NCBI GenBank assembly: GCA_003247275.1
Contig: QKAA01000082.1
Span: 1 to 6,794 of the forward strand
Length of the DNA stretch: 6,794 nucleotides
Reading direction: 5' to 3'
DNA from: a bacterium
Lineage (GTDB): Bacteria; Patescibacteriota; Microgenomatia; UBA1400; RBG-16-45-19
Shown here: piece after piece, positions 1 to 5,898 of the stretch
Layout of the letters: every line of letters starts with the position of its first letter
Position numbering within the stretch: the stretch's first letter is position 1
The notes under the pieces: model-generated
Databases searched by the model: none
What the model was told of the DNA's origin: nothing
The model's input: only the letters and a program-made list of their open reading frames with translations
Made by a program: the position numbers and the translations under genes

Positions 1-1
1 T

Positions 2-202
2 GGTTATGTAGCAGCGGCAGGTGGTTTGCTCTTAAACGCTATCTACATTGATGTTTATGAAGCCTCAAAAGTAGCTCTAACCTATTGGGCCTTAAGTGGT
101 ATGGTCGCCGCTATTTCCGTTTTGTATCCACCCAAATCAGTTAGTCCTGCCAAAGTGAAAGCTGTCAAACCCACCAAAAAAAATAAAAAATCACGAAAGT
201 AA
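2..202 (+). CDS. C-terminal end of a membrane protein, probably O-antigen ligase/polymerase family (5' partial)
   Basis: Only the last 66 codons lie in the window; the frame is open from base 2 and ends at TAA (200-202). The fragment begins with small hydrophobic residues (GYVAAAGGLLLNAIYIDVYE), then has a second hydrophobic segment at fragment residues 24-42 (VALTYWALSGMVAAISVLY), and ends in a lysine-rich tail at residues 50-66 that should be cytoplasmic by the positive-inside rule. The pattern of a short loop ending in 'N-x-x-x-x-D-x-x-E-A-S-K' followed by a 'W-x-L-x-G' helix resembles the last transmembrane helices of O-antigen ligase (Wzy/WaaL-type) proteins, which polymerise or transfer lipid-linked glycans at the outer face of the membrane. 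The next gene starts 2 bases after the stop, so both are probably co-transcribed. With so little sequence, another multi-pass membrane protein of the same locus remains possible. Confidence 0.6.
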   Translation, partial: GYVAAAGGLLLNAIYIDVYEASKVALTYWALSGMVAAISVLYPPKSVSPAKVKAVKPTKKNKKSRK

Positions 203-204
203 CT

Positions 205-1641
205 ATGAAGCAGAAAATCTTTTATGTCATCCTCGCCATCGGATTTTGTCTAGGAGCTTGGTTGAGGTTAAAAGATGTAACTGCACCCTTGGCTGACTGG
301 CATTCGTTTAGGCAAGCCGACACCGCTTCGGTCGCTCGGGAATTTGTCAAACACGGTATCAATTTACTTGAACCCAAATATCAAGACTTAAGTAGCATTC
401 AGTCCGGCCTAGACAACCCAGAGGGCTATCGTATGGTTGAGTTTCCCCTTGTCAGTGGTGCAGTCGCCTTTCTCTATCAACTACCCTTATTTAATAGTCT
501 TTCACTCCACGTATTCTATCGATTATTTGACGTTACCCTCTCGCTCATTTCCGCCGTCTTTTTATATCTCATAGTCAAAAAACTACAATCAATTGAAGTA
601 GCTACGGCAAGCACTCTTGCCTTCTTACTTTTGCCGTTCAACCTCTTTTATTCCCGGACTATTTTGCCCGAAGTTGCTGTTATCACCTTTTCCTTGGCAG
701 GGGTTTATCTTGGCATGCGCTATATCGATAAAGCAAACCTTATCAACTTCCTCATCAGTTTTCTCGTTTTATCAGTCGGACTCTTAATCAAGCCTATCAC
801 TGGCTTTTTCTATCTCCCTCTTTTAGGGTATGCCGTCCACAAAAGGGGTATTAGCTCTTTATTCAATTGGAAATACATTTTTCTGACTCTCATTTCCATA
901 GTCCCCTTAATAGTATGGAGACAATGGATTACTCAATTCCCAAGTGGCATTCCCGACTCCTCATGGCTTTTAAACGGCAACAACATTCGTTTTAAAGGAG
1001 CCTTCTTCTATTGGCTTTTTGCCGACCGAATTGGTCGATTAATGTTGGGTTATTGGGGCGTTAGTTTGTTAACATTTGGTTTGCTAGCTCGCAAAAAATC
1101 CTCCGTTTTTATTTGGTGGATTGCTGCCAGCCTTCTATATCTGATTGTTTTCGCCACCGGTAATGTCCAACATGACTATTATCAAATTCCCATTATTCCC
1201 ACTATCGCTATCTATCTTGGTTTTGGCATCAACTATTTGCTCACCACCAAATCTTTTTCAAAAGTTGCCAGCTTCACCTTATTGGCAATAGTCCTTTGTT
1301 TTTCCTTCTCCTTCTCTTGGTACCACATCCGAGCTTATTACGGCATTAACAACCCCGCCATCGTCGAAGCAGGTCAAGCCGTTGATGAGTTGACCCCATC
1401 TGACTCTTTAATTATTGCACCATACATGGGAGATACTGCCTTTTTGTATCAAACTAACCGGACAGGTTGGCCTATTGGCCTAAATATTGAAGATAAAATC
1501 CAAAAAGGGGCGGATTATTACGTTTCAGTTAACTTTGATGACGAAACCAACCATCTGATGACTCAATACCAAGCCCTAAAGCGAACTGATTCCTACGTCA
1601 TCCTTGATTTATCCCGCCCACTCCAACTTTTTTCTCGTTAA
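205..1641 (+). CDS. GT39-type integral-membrane glycosyltransferase (ArnT/PMT superfamily)
   Basis: A 478-residue multi-pass membrane protein. About ten to twelve hydrophobic segments are visible, the first at residues 5-20 and others near 104-125, 133-148, 155-172, 179-196, 222-238, 302-317, 329-347 and 354-371. The first outside loop carries DWHSFRQADT (31-40), with D31, H33, R36, Q37 and D39 in the place where GT39 enzymes keep catalytic acidic residues. Other family-like signatures are EFP at 79-81, YSRTILPE at 149-156 and HDYYQIP at 323-329. A soluble tail (about 375-478) follows the last helix. Enzymes of this superfamily take a sugar from a polyprenyl-phosphate donor and add it to a lipid-linked or protein acceptor on the outer membrane face; donor and acceptor here cannot be read from sequence. 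The start is chosen because the ATG lies 2 bases after the previous stop and directly precedes the first helix. Only a weak purine stretch (gaaag, 195-199) precedes it. Confidence 0.85.
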   Translation: MKQKIFYVILAIGFCLGAWLRLKDVTAPLADWHSFRQADTASVAREFVKHGINLLEPKYQDLSSIQSGLDNPEGYRMVEFPLVSGAVAFLYQLPLFNSLSLHVFYRLFDVTLSLISAVFLYLIVKKLQSIEVATASTLAFLLLPFNLFYSRTILPEVAVITFSLAGVYLGMRYIDKANLINFLISFLVLSVGLLIKPITGFFYLPLLGYAVHKRGISSLFNWKYIFLTLISIVPLIVWRQWITQFPSGIPDSSWLLNGNNIRFKGAFFYWLFADRIGRLMLGYWGVSLLTFGLLARKKSSVFIWWIAASLLYLIVFATGNVQHDYYQIPIIPTIAIYLGFGINYLLTTKSFSKVASFTLLAIVLCFSFSFSWYHIRAYYGINNPAIVEAGQAVDELTPSDSLIIAPYMGDTAFLYQTNRTGWPIGLNIEDKIQKGADYYVSVNFDDETNHLMTQYQALKRTDSYVILDLSRPLQLFSR

Positions 1642-1665
1642 AAAAATCTAAACCACAGCTGACTT
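1640..1665 (-). terminator. Possible weak intrinsic terminator of the CobW-type gene
   Basis: On the - strand the stop codon (1650-1648) is followed almost at once by seven T residues (1646-1640). Just before them, the last codons can fold into a short hairpin (1665-1650) of six pairs with a four-base loop, but two of the pairs are G-U and the stem is not GC-rich. The layout suits a terminator overlapping the end of the coding region, yet the stem is weak. No comparable structure ends the GT39 gene on the + strand. Confidence 0.25.
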
Positions 1666-2547
1666 GAGATAATCTGTTAACAATTGTTGGTGCTTTAAAA
1701 TATCTTTTCCTATAAAAATAATTCGATTTTGTTCAACAGCTTCGGTGAGAGGTTGAAAGTTTAAACTCCCAAATACCCCATTAATCAATTGAGTTGACCC
1801 ATCCTCTAGAGCAACAATGCCTTTAATTCGATAAAATGCGTCTTGTTTACACGCTTGTAATACTTCTTCAAGCTTAGCTCGTGAAAAAGTCCCCGTCATA
1901 GTTACTGCGAATGTTTCTAAATTGTGATGATGATGTGTGTTATCGCTTTCTCCAAAAACTTCCCTGTGATCAATCCCAAATAGCACAGTTGGATCAACCA
2001 CCCCATCGGTAGTTTCTAACTTAGCCGTATCAGGATTAATCCCATACACTTCTTCTTTAACTCGATATAGCTTTTCCTCATCTACCTGATCCGTTTTATT
2101 AAAAATAATCAGATCAGTGTATTTTGCCTGTTCCCTGGCCACCACTGAGGTATCTTTCACTTTCTCAAAATTAACGCAATCAACCACACTAATGACCCCA
2201 TCCACATAAATTTGCTCATTCTTTTTTAATTCCAACAGAATAGGGAAGGGGAGCGCATCTCCCGATGCCTCAATAATGATTCGCTCAGGATGCTCCGCCT
2301 CAATTAACTCTGATACAGCTTCATTCAAAGAACCTACCAAAATACAACACAAACAGCCATTAACCACTTCTTTAACTGCCAAGTTGTTCATTCGGGCCAA
2401 AGCTCCATCCACACTCGCATCGCCATATTCATTCTTAATCATGGCTATTTTCCGAGGGGTTGGGTACAGTTTCAGCGAATTCATAATAATTGTAGTTTTG
2501 CCGCTTCCCAAGTAACCGGAAAAAATGGTGATCGGTGTTTTTGTCAT
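1648..2547 (-). CDS. CobW/COG0523-family GTPase, probable metal chaperone
   Basis: A 299-residue G3E-family P-loop GTPase. In order: Walker A GYLGSGKT (11-18), switch-like NEYGD (39-43), the family's metal-binding CxCC motif as CLCC (65-68), EASG (93-96) in the Walker B region, and the guanine-specificity motif NKTD (150-153). A histidine cluster, HHHH (205-208), sits in the linker before a CobW C-terminal domain (about 211-297). Length is close to the family norm. Characterised members insert or deliver metals: zinc (ZNG1/YeiR types), cobalt for cobalamin synthesis (CobW), or metal for nitrile hydratase. No cobalamin or nitrile hydratase gene is near, so a general zinc-type cytosolic metallochaperone is the best inference, but the metal is unproven. 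The ATG at 2547 places Walker A ten residues in, as is usual; only a poorly placed AGG precedes it. It is antisense to both neighbours and functionally unlike them, suggesting an independent unit inserted in the glycan locus. Confidence 0.92.
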   Translation of the reverse strand: MTKTPITIFSGYLGSGKTTIIMNSLKLYPTPRKIAMIKNEYGDASVDGALARMNNLAVKEVVNGCLCCILVGSLNEAVSELIEAEHPERIIIEASGDALPFPILLELKKNEQIYVDGVISVVDCVNFEKVKDTSVVAREQAKYTDLIIFNKTDQVDEEKLYRVKEEVYGINPDTAKLETTDGVVDPTVLFGIDHREVFGESDNTHHHHNLETFAVTMTGTFSRAKLEEVLQACKQDAFYRIKGIVALEDGSTQLINGVFGSLNFQPLTEAVEQNRIIFIGKDILKHQQLLTDYLKSAVV

Positions 2548-2555
2548 ATGCCTAA

Positions 2556-2561
2556 ACTATA
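2556..2561 (-). promoter_or_regulatory. Candidate -10 element for the CobW-type gene
   Basis: Read on the - strand the hexamer is TATAGT, five of six matches to TATAAT, ending 8 bases before the ATG. Transcription from it would start at or within a couple of bases of the start codon, giving a leaderless or nearly leaderless mRNA, which fits the lack of a well-placed Shine-Dalgarno site. No good -35 lies at the right distance, so this is tentative. Confidence 0.35.
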
Positions 2562-2589
2562 GCTGAAAGCCAGCTAAATTACAGCTATA
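2558..2589. repeat. Inverted repeat with 11-bp-phased AGCT cores, possible operator
   Basis: TATAGCTG (2558-2565) and CAGCTATA (2582-2589) form a perfect 8-bp inverted repeat with a 16-base spacer. A third related core, CAGCTA (2571-2576), lies inside. The three AGCT tetramers begin at 2561, 2572 and 2583, exactly 11 bp apart, about one helical turn. The left arm overlaps the - strand -10-like hexamer and the right arm overlaps a + strand TATAAT, so a bound protein could block both directions. As RNA, the left core could pair with either the middle or the right core. Function is inferred, the sequence pattern is seen directly. Confidence 0.5.
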
Positions 2590-2591
2590 AT
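2586..2591 (+). promoter_or_regulatory. Candidate -10 element (TATAAT) for the glycosyltransferase operon
   Basis: A perfect TATAAT on the + strand, overlapping the right arm of the inverted repeat. A transcript from it would have a leader of about 73 bases before the ATG at 2671. The region 16-18 bases upstream (around gctgaa/ctgaaa) does not resemble TTGACA, so any promoter here would be weak or activator-dependent. Confidence 0.35.
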
Positions 2592-2658
2592 GAGTAAGGT
2601 TGATAAAAAAAGGTATTAAAAAACAACCATAATTCAATTATTTCTTAAATTACACCAC

Positions 2659-2666
2659 TATATATA
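2659..2666 (+). promoter_or_regulatory. Alternative -10-like TATATATA immediately upstream of the operon start
   Basis: TATATATA ends 4 bases before the ATG at 2671; the hexamer at 2659-2664 is 6 bases away, a spacing that would permit a leaderless transcript. No Shine-Dalgarno site precedes this ATG (bases before it read taacct). No -35 is convincing in this AT-rich stretch and such runs arise easily by chance, so it competes with the TATAAT at 2586. Confidence 0.25.
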
Positions 2667-2670
2667 ACCT

Positions 2671-3873
2671 ATGAAAATATTGATGCTCACTCCCTACTTG
2701 CCCTATCCACTGGTCTCGGGTGGCCAAATTCGTACCTACAACTTGCTTAAAAACTTAGCCAAAAAACACGACATTACCCTTTTTGCCCTGATTAAGGAAG
2801 AGCATGAACGCCGTCACATCAAGCACTTAGAGCCTTTCTGTAAAAAAATTCGTGTCTTCAAGCGATCGGAAAAACCCTTTACTATTAGAAATATTTTTAA
2901 AGCTGGTTTTTCCCTTTACCCCTTTGTGGTCACCAGAAATCTCGTTCCAGAAACCATCGAGGCTGTCAAAGACGAACTTGCTTCCGAAAAATATGACCTC
3001 ATTCACGCTGAAACCTTTTACATGATGCCTAACATTCCTAAAACCGACATTCCTATTATTCTGGTTGAACAAACCATTGAGCATCTTGGTTATCAAAGTT
3101 ACGCCCAATCATCCAAATTGTGGTTTTTAAAACCACTACTTTATGTAGACATCGCCAAAATTAAATATTGGGAAAACTACTATTGGCGCTACTGTGATCG
3201 CTTAATCACCATGAGTGACAACGACCGAGAGTACATCTTAAAAGAAAGTCCTGCCGTCAAACATGTGGACGTGGTCGCCAACGGCGTTGACACCGATTAT
3301 TTTGATGCCGTTAAAAAGAAATTGCCCACCAAACCAACCATTTTATTTGTTGGCACTTTTTATTGGCTGCCCAACGTTCAAGCTGTTAAATATTTAGTCA
3401 AACAAGTCTGGCCCATTATTCATCGCAAGCTGCCCGAGGCTCATTTACATATTGTTGGTTTCCGGCCCACTGCAGAAATTCAATCGTACAATTCTATGCC
3501 TCACGTTAAAGTCAGTGGCTCTATCAAAGATATTCGTCAAGCCTATTCTCACTCCCACCTCCTTTTAGCTCCAGTCAAATGGGGTAAGGGAACTCGTTAC
3601 AAAATTCTTGAAGCTATGGCCACCAAAACACCCATTGTGGGCACTCCCATTGCGGTTGAAGGTATTGAAGGACTTACCATCGGCAAACACGTTCTAATCG
3701 GCGACAATCCTGAAGAACTAGCCGATGCCGCCATCACCATCTTGAAAGATAAAAATTTTCAAACCAAATTAGCAAAAAATAGCTATCAATTAGTCACTAA
3801 AAATTACAATTGGCAAGCTATATCCAAAGATTTGGATCGCTTGTATTTTGAAGTGGCCAAGAAGAGTCATTAA
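2671..3873 (+). CDS. GT4-like (GT-B fold) glycosyltransferase, Stp1/EpsH1-associated style
   Basis: A 400-residue cytoplasmic, retaining GT-B glycosyltransferase by family. The N-terminal acceptor domain opens with MKILMLTPYLPYP and the glycine-rich SGGQIRTYNL (16-25). The domain junction carries VVANGVDTDYF (201-211). The C-terminal donor domain starts at about 222 with ILFVGTFYWLPN (224-235) and contains the nucleotide-sugar site PVKWGKGTRYKILEAMA (301-317) followed by EGIEG (330-334). The first glutamate of the usual E-x7-E pair is replaced by K306, while E314 is kept. The GxGxRxKxLEAMA form resembles the sugar transferases associated with PEP-CTERM/exosortase exopolysaccharide loci (Stp1-like), and there the first acidic residue is also commonly missing. 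The sugar and acceptor are unknown. The ATG follows directly on the divergent promoter region and the gene is first of a four-gene run, with 6 bases to the next. Confidence 0.88.
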   Translation: MKILMLTPYLPYPLVSGGQIRTYNLLKNLAKKHDITLFALIKEEHERRHIKHLEPFCKKIRVFKRSEKPFTIRNIFKAGFSLYPFVVTRNLVPETIEAVKDELASEKYDLIHAETFYMMPNIPKTDIPIILVEQTIEHLGYQSYAQSSKLWFLKPLLYVDIAKIKYWENYYWRYCDRLITMSDNDREYILKESPAVKHVDVVANGVDTDYFDAVKKKLPTKPTILFVGTFYWLPNVQAVKYLVKQVWPIIHRKLPEAHLHIVGFRPTAEIQSYNSMPHVKVSGSIKDIRQAYSHSHLLLAPVKWGKGTRYKILEAMATKTPIVGTPIAVEGIEGLTIGKHVLIGDNPEELADAAITILKDKNFQTKLAKNSYQLVTKNYNWQAISKDLDRLYFEVAKKSH

Positions 3874-3879
3874 TCAAGT

Positions 3880-4779
3880 ATGAACCATCAAGCCTTTGAC
3901 ATTTCCATTATCATTTTAAATTACAATGCCGCCCCCTTTTTGCCTGACTGTCTTGACTCCATAGAAGCTCAAACAGGGATCAACGTCCAAACCATCGTGG
4001 TTGACAATCACTCAACCGACAACTCAGTTGAGCTCATCAAAAAGAATTATCCAAAGGTCATTCTCGTCCAAAGAGATACCTCTGTCGGTTTTGCTGCCGG
4101 CAATAATCGGGGAGTCGAAAAGGCCGCCGCTCCACTCGTTTTATTCTTAAATCCTGATACTAAATTCATTGGTCAGAACGATTTAAAACGCTGTGTTGAT
4201 AAATACAATCAAACCAAATCCGTCGGCGCCCTCACTTGCCGAGTTGATTTAGCCATCACCAAATCTTTGGACGTGACTTGCCATCGAGGTTTTCCTACTC
4301 CTTGGGCGTCCCTTACCTATTTTTCTGGGCTATCTAAACTCTTTCCTCAAACCAAATTATTTGGTCAATATCTCCAATCCTACAAAGATTTCAATAAAGA
4401 ACATCAGGTAGATGCCGTCGGCGGCATGTTTTTGCTAGTCAGCAAACAAATTGGAGACGAGGTTGGTTGGTGGGATGAAGATTACCCCCTCTATGGCGAA
4501 GATCTCGATTTCTGTTACCGCATCCATCAAAAAGGCTATCGCAATATCTATTGGCCCGAAGTCACCATCTTGCACTACAAGGGCGCATCAACTGGCATGA
4601 GCAAGCACAGCAAGAAAGTTACTACTGCTTCAAAGCAAACCACCAAGCGAGTCAAATTATGGTCCATTGAAGCCATGAGACTGTTTTACGATAAGCACTA
4701 CAAGAAACGTTATCCCAAAATAGTAACAGCTTTAGTTTATGTAGGTATTTCTGTCTTAAAATTCATCAGAACGAGGTAA
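3880..4779 (+). CDS. GT2-family glycosyltransferase (WbbL-like rhamnosyltransferase group)
   Basis: A 299-residue inverting GT-A enzyme by family. Visible motifs: ISIIILNYNA (8-17), VVDNHSTDNS (40-49, nucleotide-binding), SVGFAAGNN (68-76), NPDT (91-94) at the metal-binding DxD position, the acceptor-side DAVGGMFLLV (178-187), and GEDLDFCYR (206-214) with the likely catalytic acid/base aspartate region. A hydrophobic stretch near the C-terminus (281-296) followed by arginines may anchor the protein to the inner membrane. Sequences of this form are often annotated as rhamnosyltransferases (WbbL/RfbF-like), but the sugar cannot be assigned here. It would act on a lipid-linked glycan in the cytoplasm. 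It begins 6 bases after the previous stop with no clear Shine-Dalgarno site, suggesting translational coupling, and its stop is 1 base from the next start. Confidence 0.9.
   Translation: MNHQAFDISIIILNYNAAPFLPDCLDSIEAQTGINVQTIVVDNHSTDNSVELIKKNYPKVILVQRDTSVGFAAGNNRGVEKAAAPLVLFLNPDTKFIGQNDLKRCVDKYNQTKSVGALTCRVDLAITKSLDVTCHRGFPTPWASLTYFSGLSKLFPQTKLFGQYLQSYKDFNKEHQVDAVGGMFLLVSKQIGDEVGWWDEDYPLYGEDLDFCYRIHQKGYRNIYWPEVTILHYKGASTGMSKHSKKVTTASKQTTKRVKLWSIEAMRLFYDKHYKKRYPKIVTALVYVGISVLKFIRTR
4773..4776 (+). promoter_or_regulatory. Shine-Dalgarno site (GAGG) for the second GT4 gene
   Basis: GAGG lies 4 bases before the ATG at 4781 and inside the last codons of the GT2 gene. It is the best-placed ribosome binding site in the window and supports this start over later ones. 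Confidence 0.55.
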
Positions 4780-4780
4780 T

Positions 4781-5890
4781 ATGAAAATTGCCATTGATGC
4801 ACGAATGTATGGGCTCGAAAACGCCGGTATCGGTCGGTATGTCATGAATTTAGTTGATCGCTTGGTCGAAAATAAATCTCATCAGTGGTTACTTTTCATT
4901 GCTCCCAAACATATTCCTCATTTTGATAAATACGCTCACGTTAAAACAATTCCTTGTACTATCAGGCATTATTCCCTTGCCGAGCAAACAAAATTTTTGC
5001 GATTACTAAACCGCACCTCTTTTGACTTGATTCATTTTCCTCACTTTAATGTGCCATTGCTTTATAACAAACCCTTCGTGGTCACTATTCATGATATTTT
5101 GTGGCATCAGGTTAAAGGTGGTAATGTCACCACCCTTTCTCCGCTGATGTATCACCTCAAATATAGTGGTTATAAAGCCACCGTTAATCACGCTCTGACC
5201 AAAGCCAAAGCCATCATGGTTCCTTCAAACTATGTCAAAAATGACATCATCGAACATTTTAAAAAACTTGATCAACAAAAAATCACTGTTACTTACGAAG
5301 GCGTCGACACTCACCTCATTACACAAAATGAGAGTAATCATATCCAAACGGTAGCTGAGCCTCCTTACCTTATGTATATCGGTAGCGCTTATCCTCACAA
5401 AAATCTGACGATATTACTCAAAGCCATGAAGCATCTTTCCCCAAATGTACGCTTAAAAATAATCGGCTCTCGCTCCATTTTCTTAGATCAGATCAAACAA
5501 CACATAAAGAAAGATCAATTAGAATCAAGAGTTGAATGTCTTGGTTATCAAACCGATGAGGAAGTAAAGCAATTATTAGAGTCTGCCTTAGCCCTAGTCC
5601 ACCCTTCAAAGTCCGAAGGGTTTGGTTTAACTGGACTGGAAGCCATGGCCAGCAGTTGCCCCGTTATTTCCTCAAATGCCACTGCTCTACCCGAAATATA
5701 TCAAGACGCTTGCCTCTATTTTGATCCCGATAACGAAACCGAGCTCGTCACTCAAATTGAAAAACTCCAAGGTGATCCAAATCTTCGCTCTCAGTTAATT
5801 GCAGCAGGCTTAAAGCAAGTTGGGCAGTTTTCTTGGGATAAAACAGTTAAGCAAACTGAATTGCTTTATCAAAAAGCGATAGGGGAATAA
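4781..5890 (+). CDS. GT4-family glycosyltransferase (WbaZ/mannosyltransferase-like)
   Basis: A 369-residue retaining GT-B enzyme. The N-terminus MKIAIDARMYGLENAGIGRYVMNL (key elements IDAR 4-7 and GIGRY 16-20) holds the glycine-rich acceptor/phosphate loop; HFPHFN (85-90) and TIHD (102-105) follow. The junction TYEGVD (171-176) leads to a donor domain with YIGSAYPHKNL (199-209; K207 is a likely phosphate contact) and a complete E-x7-E motif, SEGFGLTGLE (278-287; E279 and E287), then EAMASSCPVISS. This N-terminal style is typical of enzymes annotated as mannosyl- or related transferases of O-antigen and capsule loci. The donor is probably a nucleotide-activated hexose, but which one is unknown. 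The length is normal and the frame intact. The start has a GAGG site and is 1 base after the previous stop, so the two are almost certainly co-translated. Confidence 0.92.
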   Translation: MKIAIDARMYGLENAGIGRYVMNLVDRLVENKSHQWLLFIAPKHIPHFDKYAHVKTIPCTIRHYSLAEQTKFLRLLNRTSFDLIHFPHFNVPLLYNKPFVVTIHDILWHQVKGGNVTTLSPLMYHLKYSGYKATVNHALTKAKAIMVPSNYVKNDIIEHFKKLDQQKITVTYEGVDTHLITQNESNHIQTVAEPPYLMYIGSAYPHKNLTILLKAMKHLSPNVRLKIIGSRSIFLDQIKQHIKKDQLESRVECLGYQTDEEVKQLLESALALVHPSKSEGFGLTGLEAMASSCPVISSNATALPEIYQDACLYFDPDNETELVTQIEKLQGDPNLRSQLIAAGLKQVGQFSWDKTVKQTELLYQKAIGE

Positions 5891-5898
5891 CCATTTTC

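Larger units (their letters stand above)
2548..2670. promoter_or_regulatory. Divergent intergenic region between the CobW-type gene and the glycosyltransferase operon
   Basis: This 123-base AT-rich gap is the only sizeable non-coding stretch in the window and must carry the start signals for the - strand GTPase gene and probably for the + strand glycosyltransferases. It contains an inverted repeat (2558-2589), three AGCT cores at 11-bp spacing, outward-facing -10-like hexamers, and a TATATA run just before the + strand ATG. No clear TTGACA-type -35 is seen for either direction. I do not see a recognisable riboswitch, and no sequence matches the Zur-box consensus well. Confidence 0.7.

Noticed and set aside
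1628..1646. T6-CTCGTT-A7 inverted repeat at the end of the GT39 gene, as a bidirectional terminator.
   Set aside because: The stem is six A-T pairs only, too weak for a classical intrinsic terminator in either direction.
2276..2515. 79-codon open frame on the + strand, opposite the CobW-type gene.
   Set aside because: It lies wholly inside a gene with clear family motifs on the other strand, has no recognisable domain and no start signal.
2548..2670. Zur or cobalamin-riboswitch control of the CobW-type gene.
   Set aside because: The region is too short and too AT-rich for a cobalamin riboswitch, and the palindrome does not match a Zur-box consensus.
2827..3108. 93-codon open frame on the - strand within the first GT4-like gene.
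   Set aside because: It is antisense to conserved glycosyltransferase coding sequence, has low-complexity composition and no family resemblance.
5006..5191. 61-codon open frame on the - strand within the second GT4 gene.
   Set aside because: Short, antisense to conserved motifs (HFPHFN, TIHD), no supporting signals.
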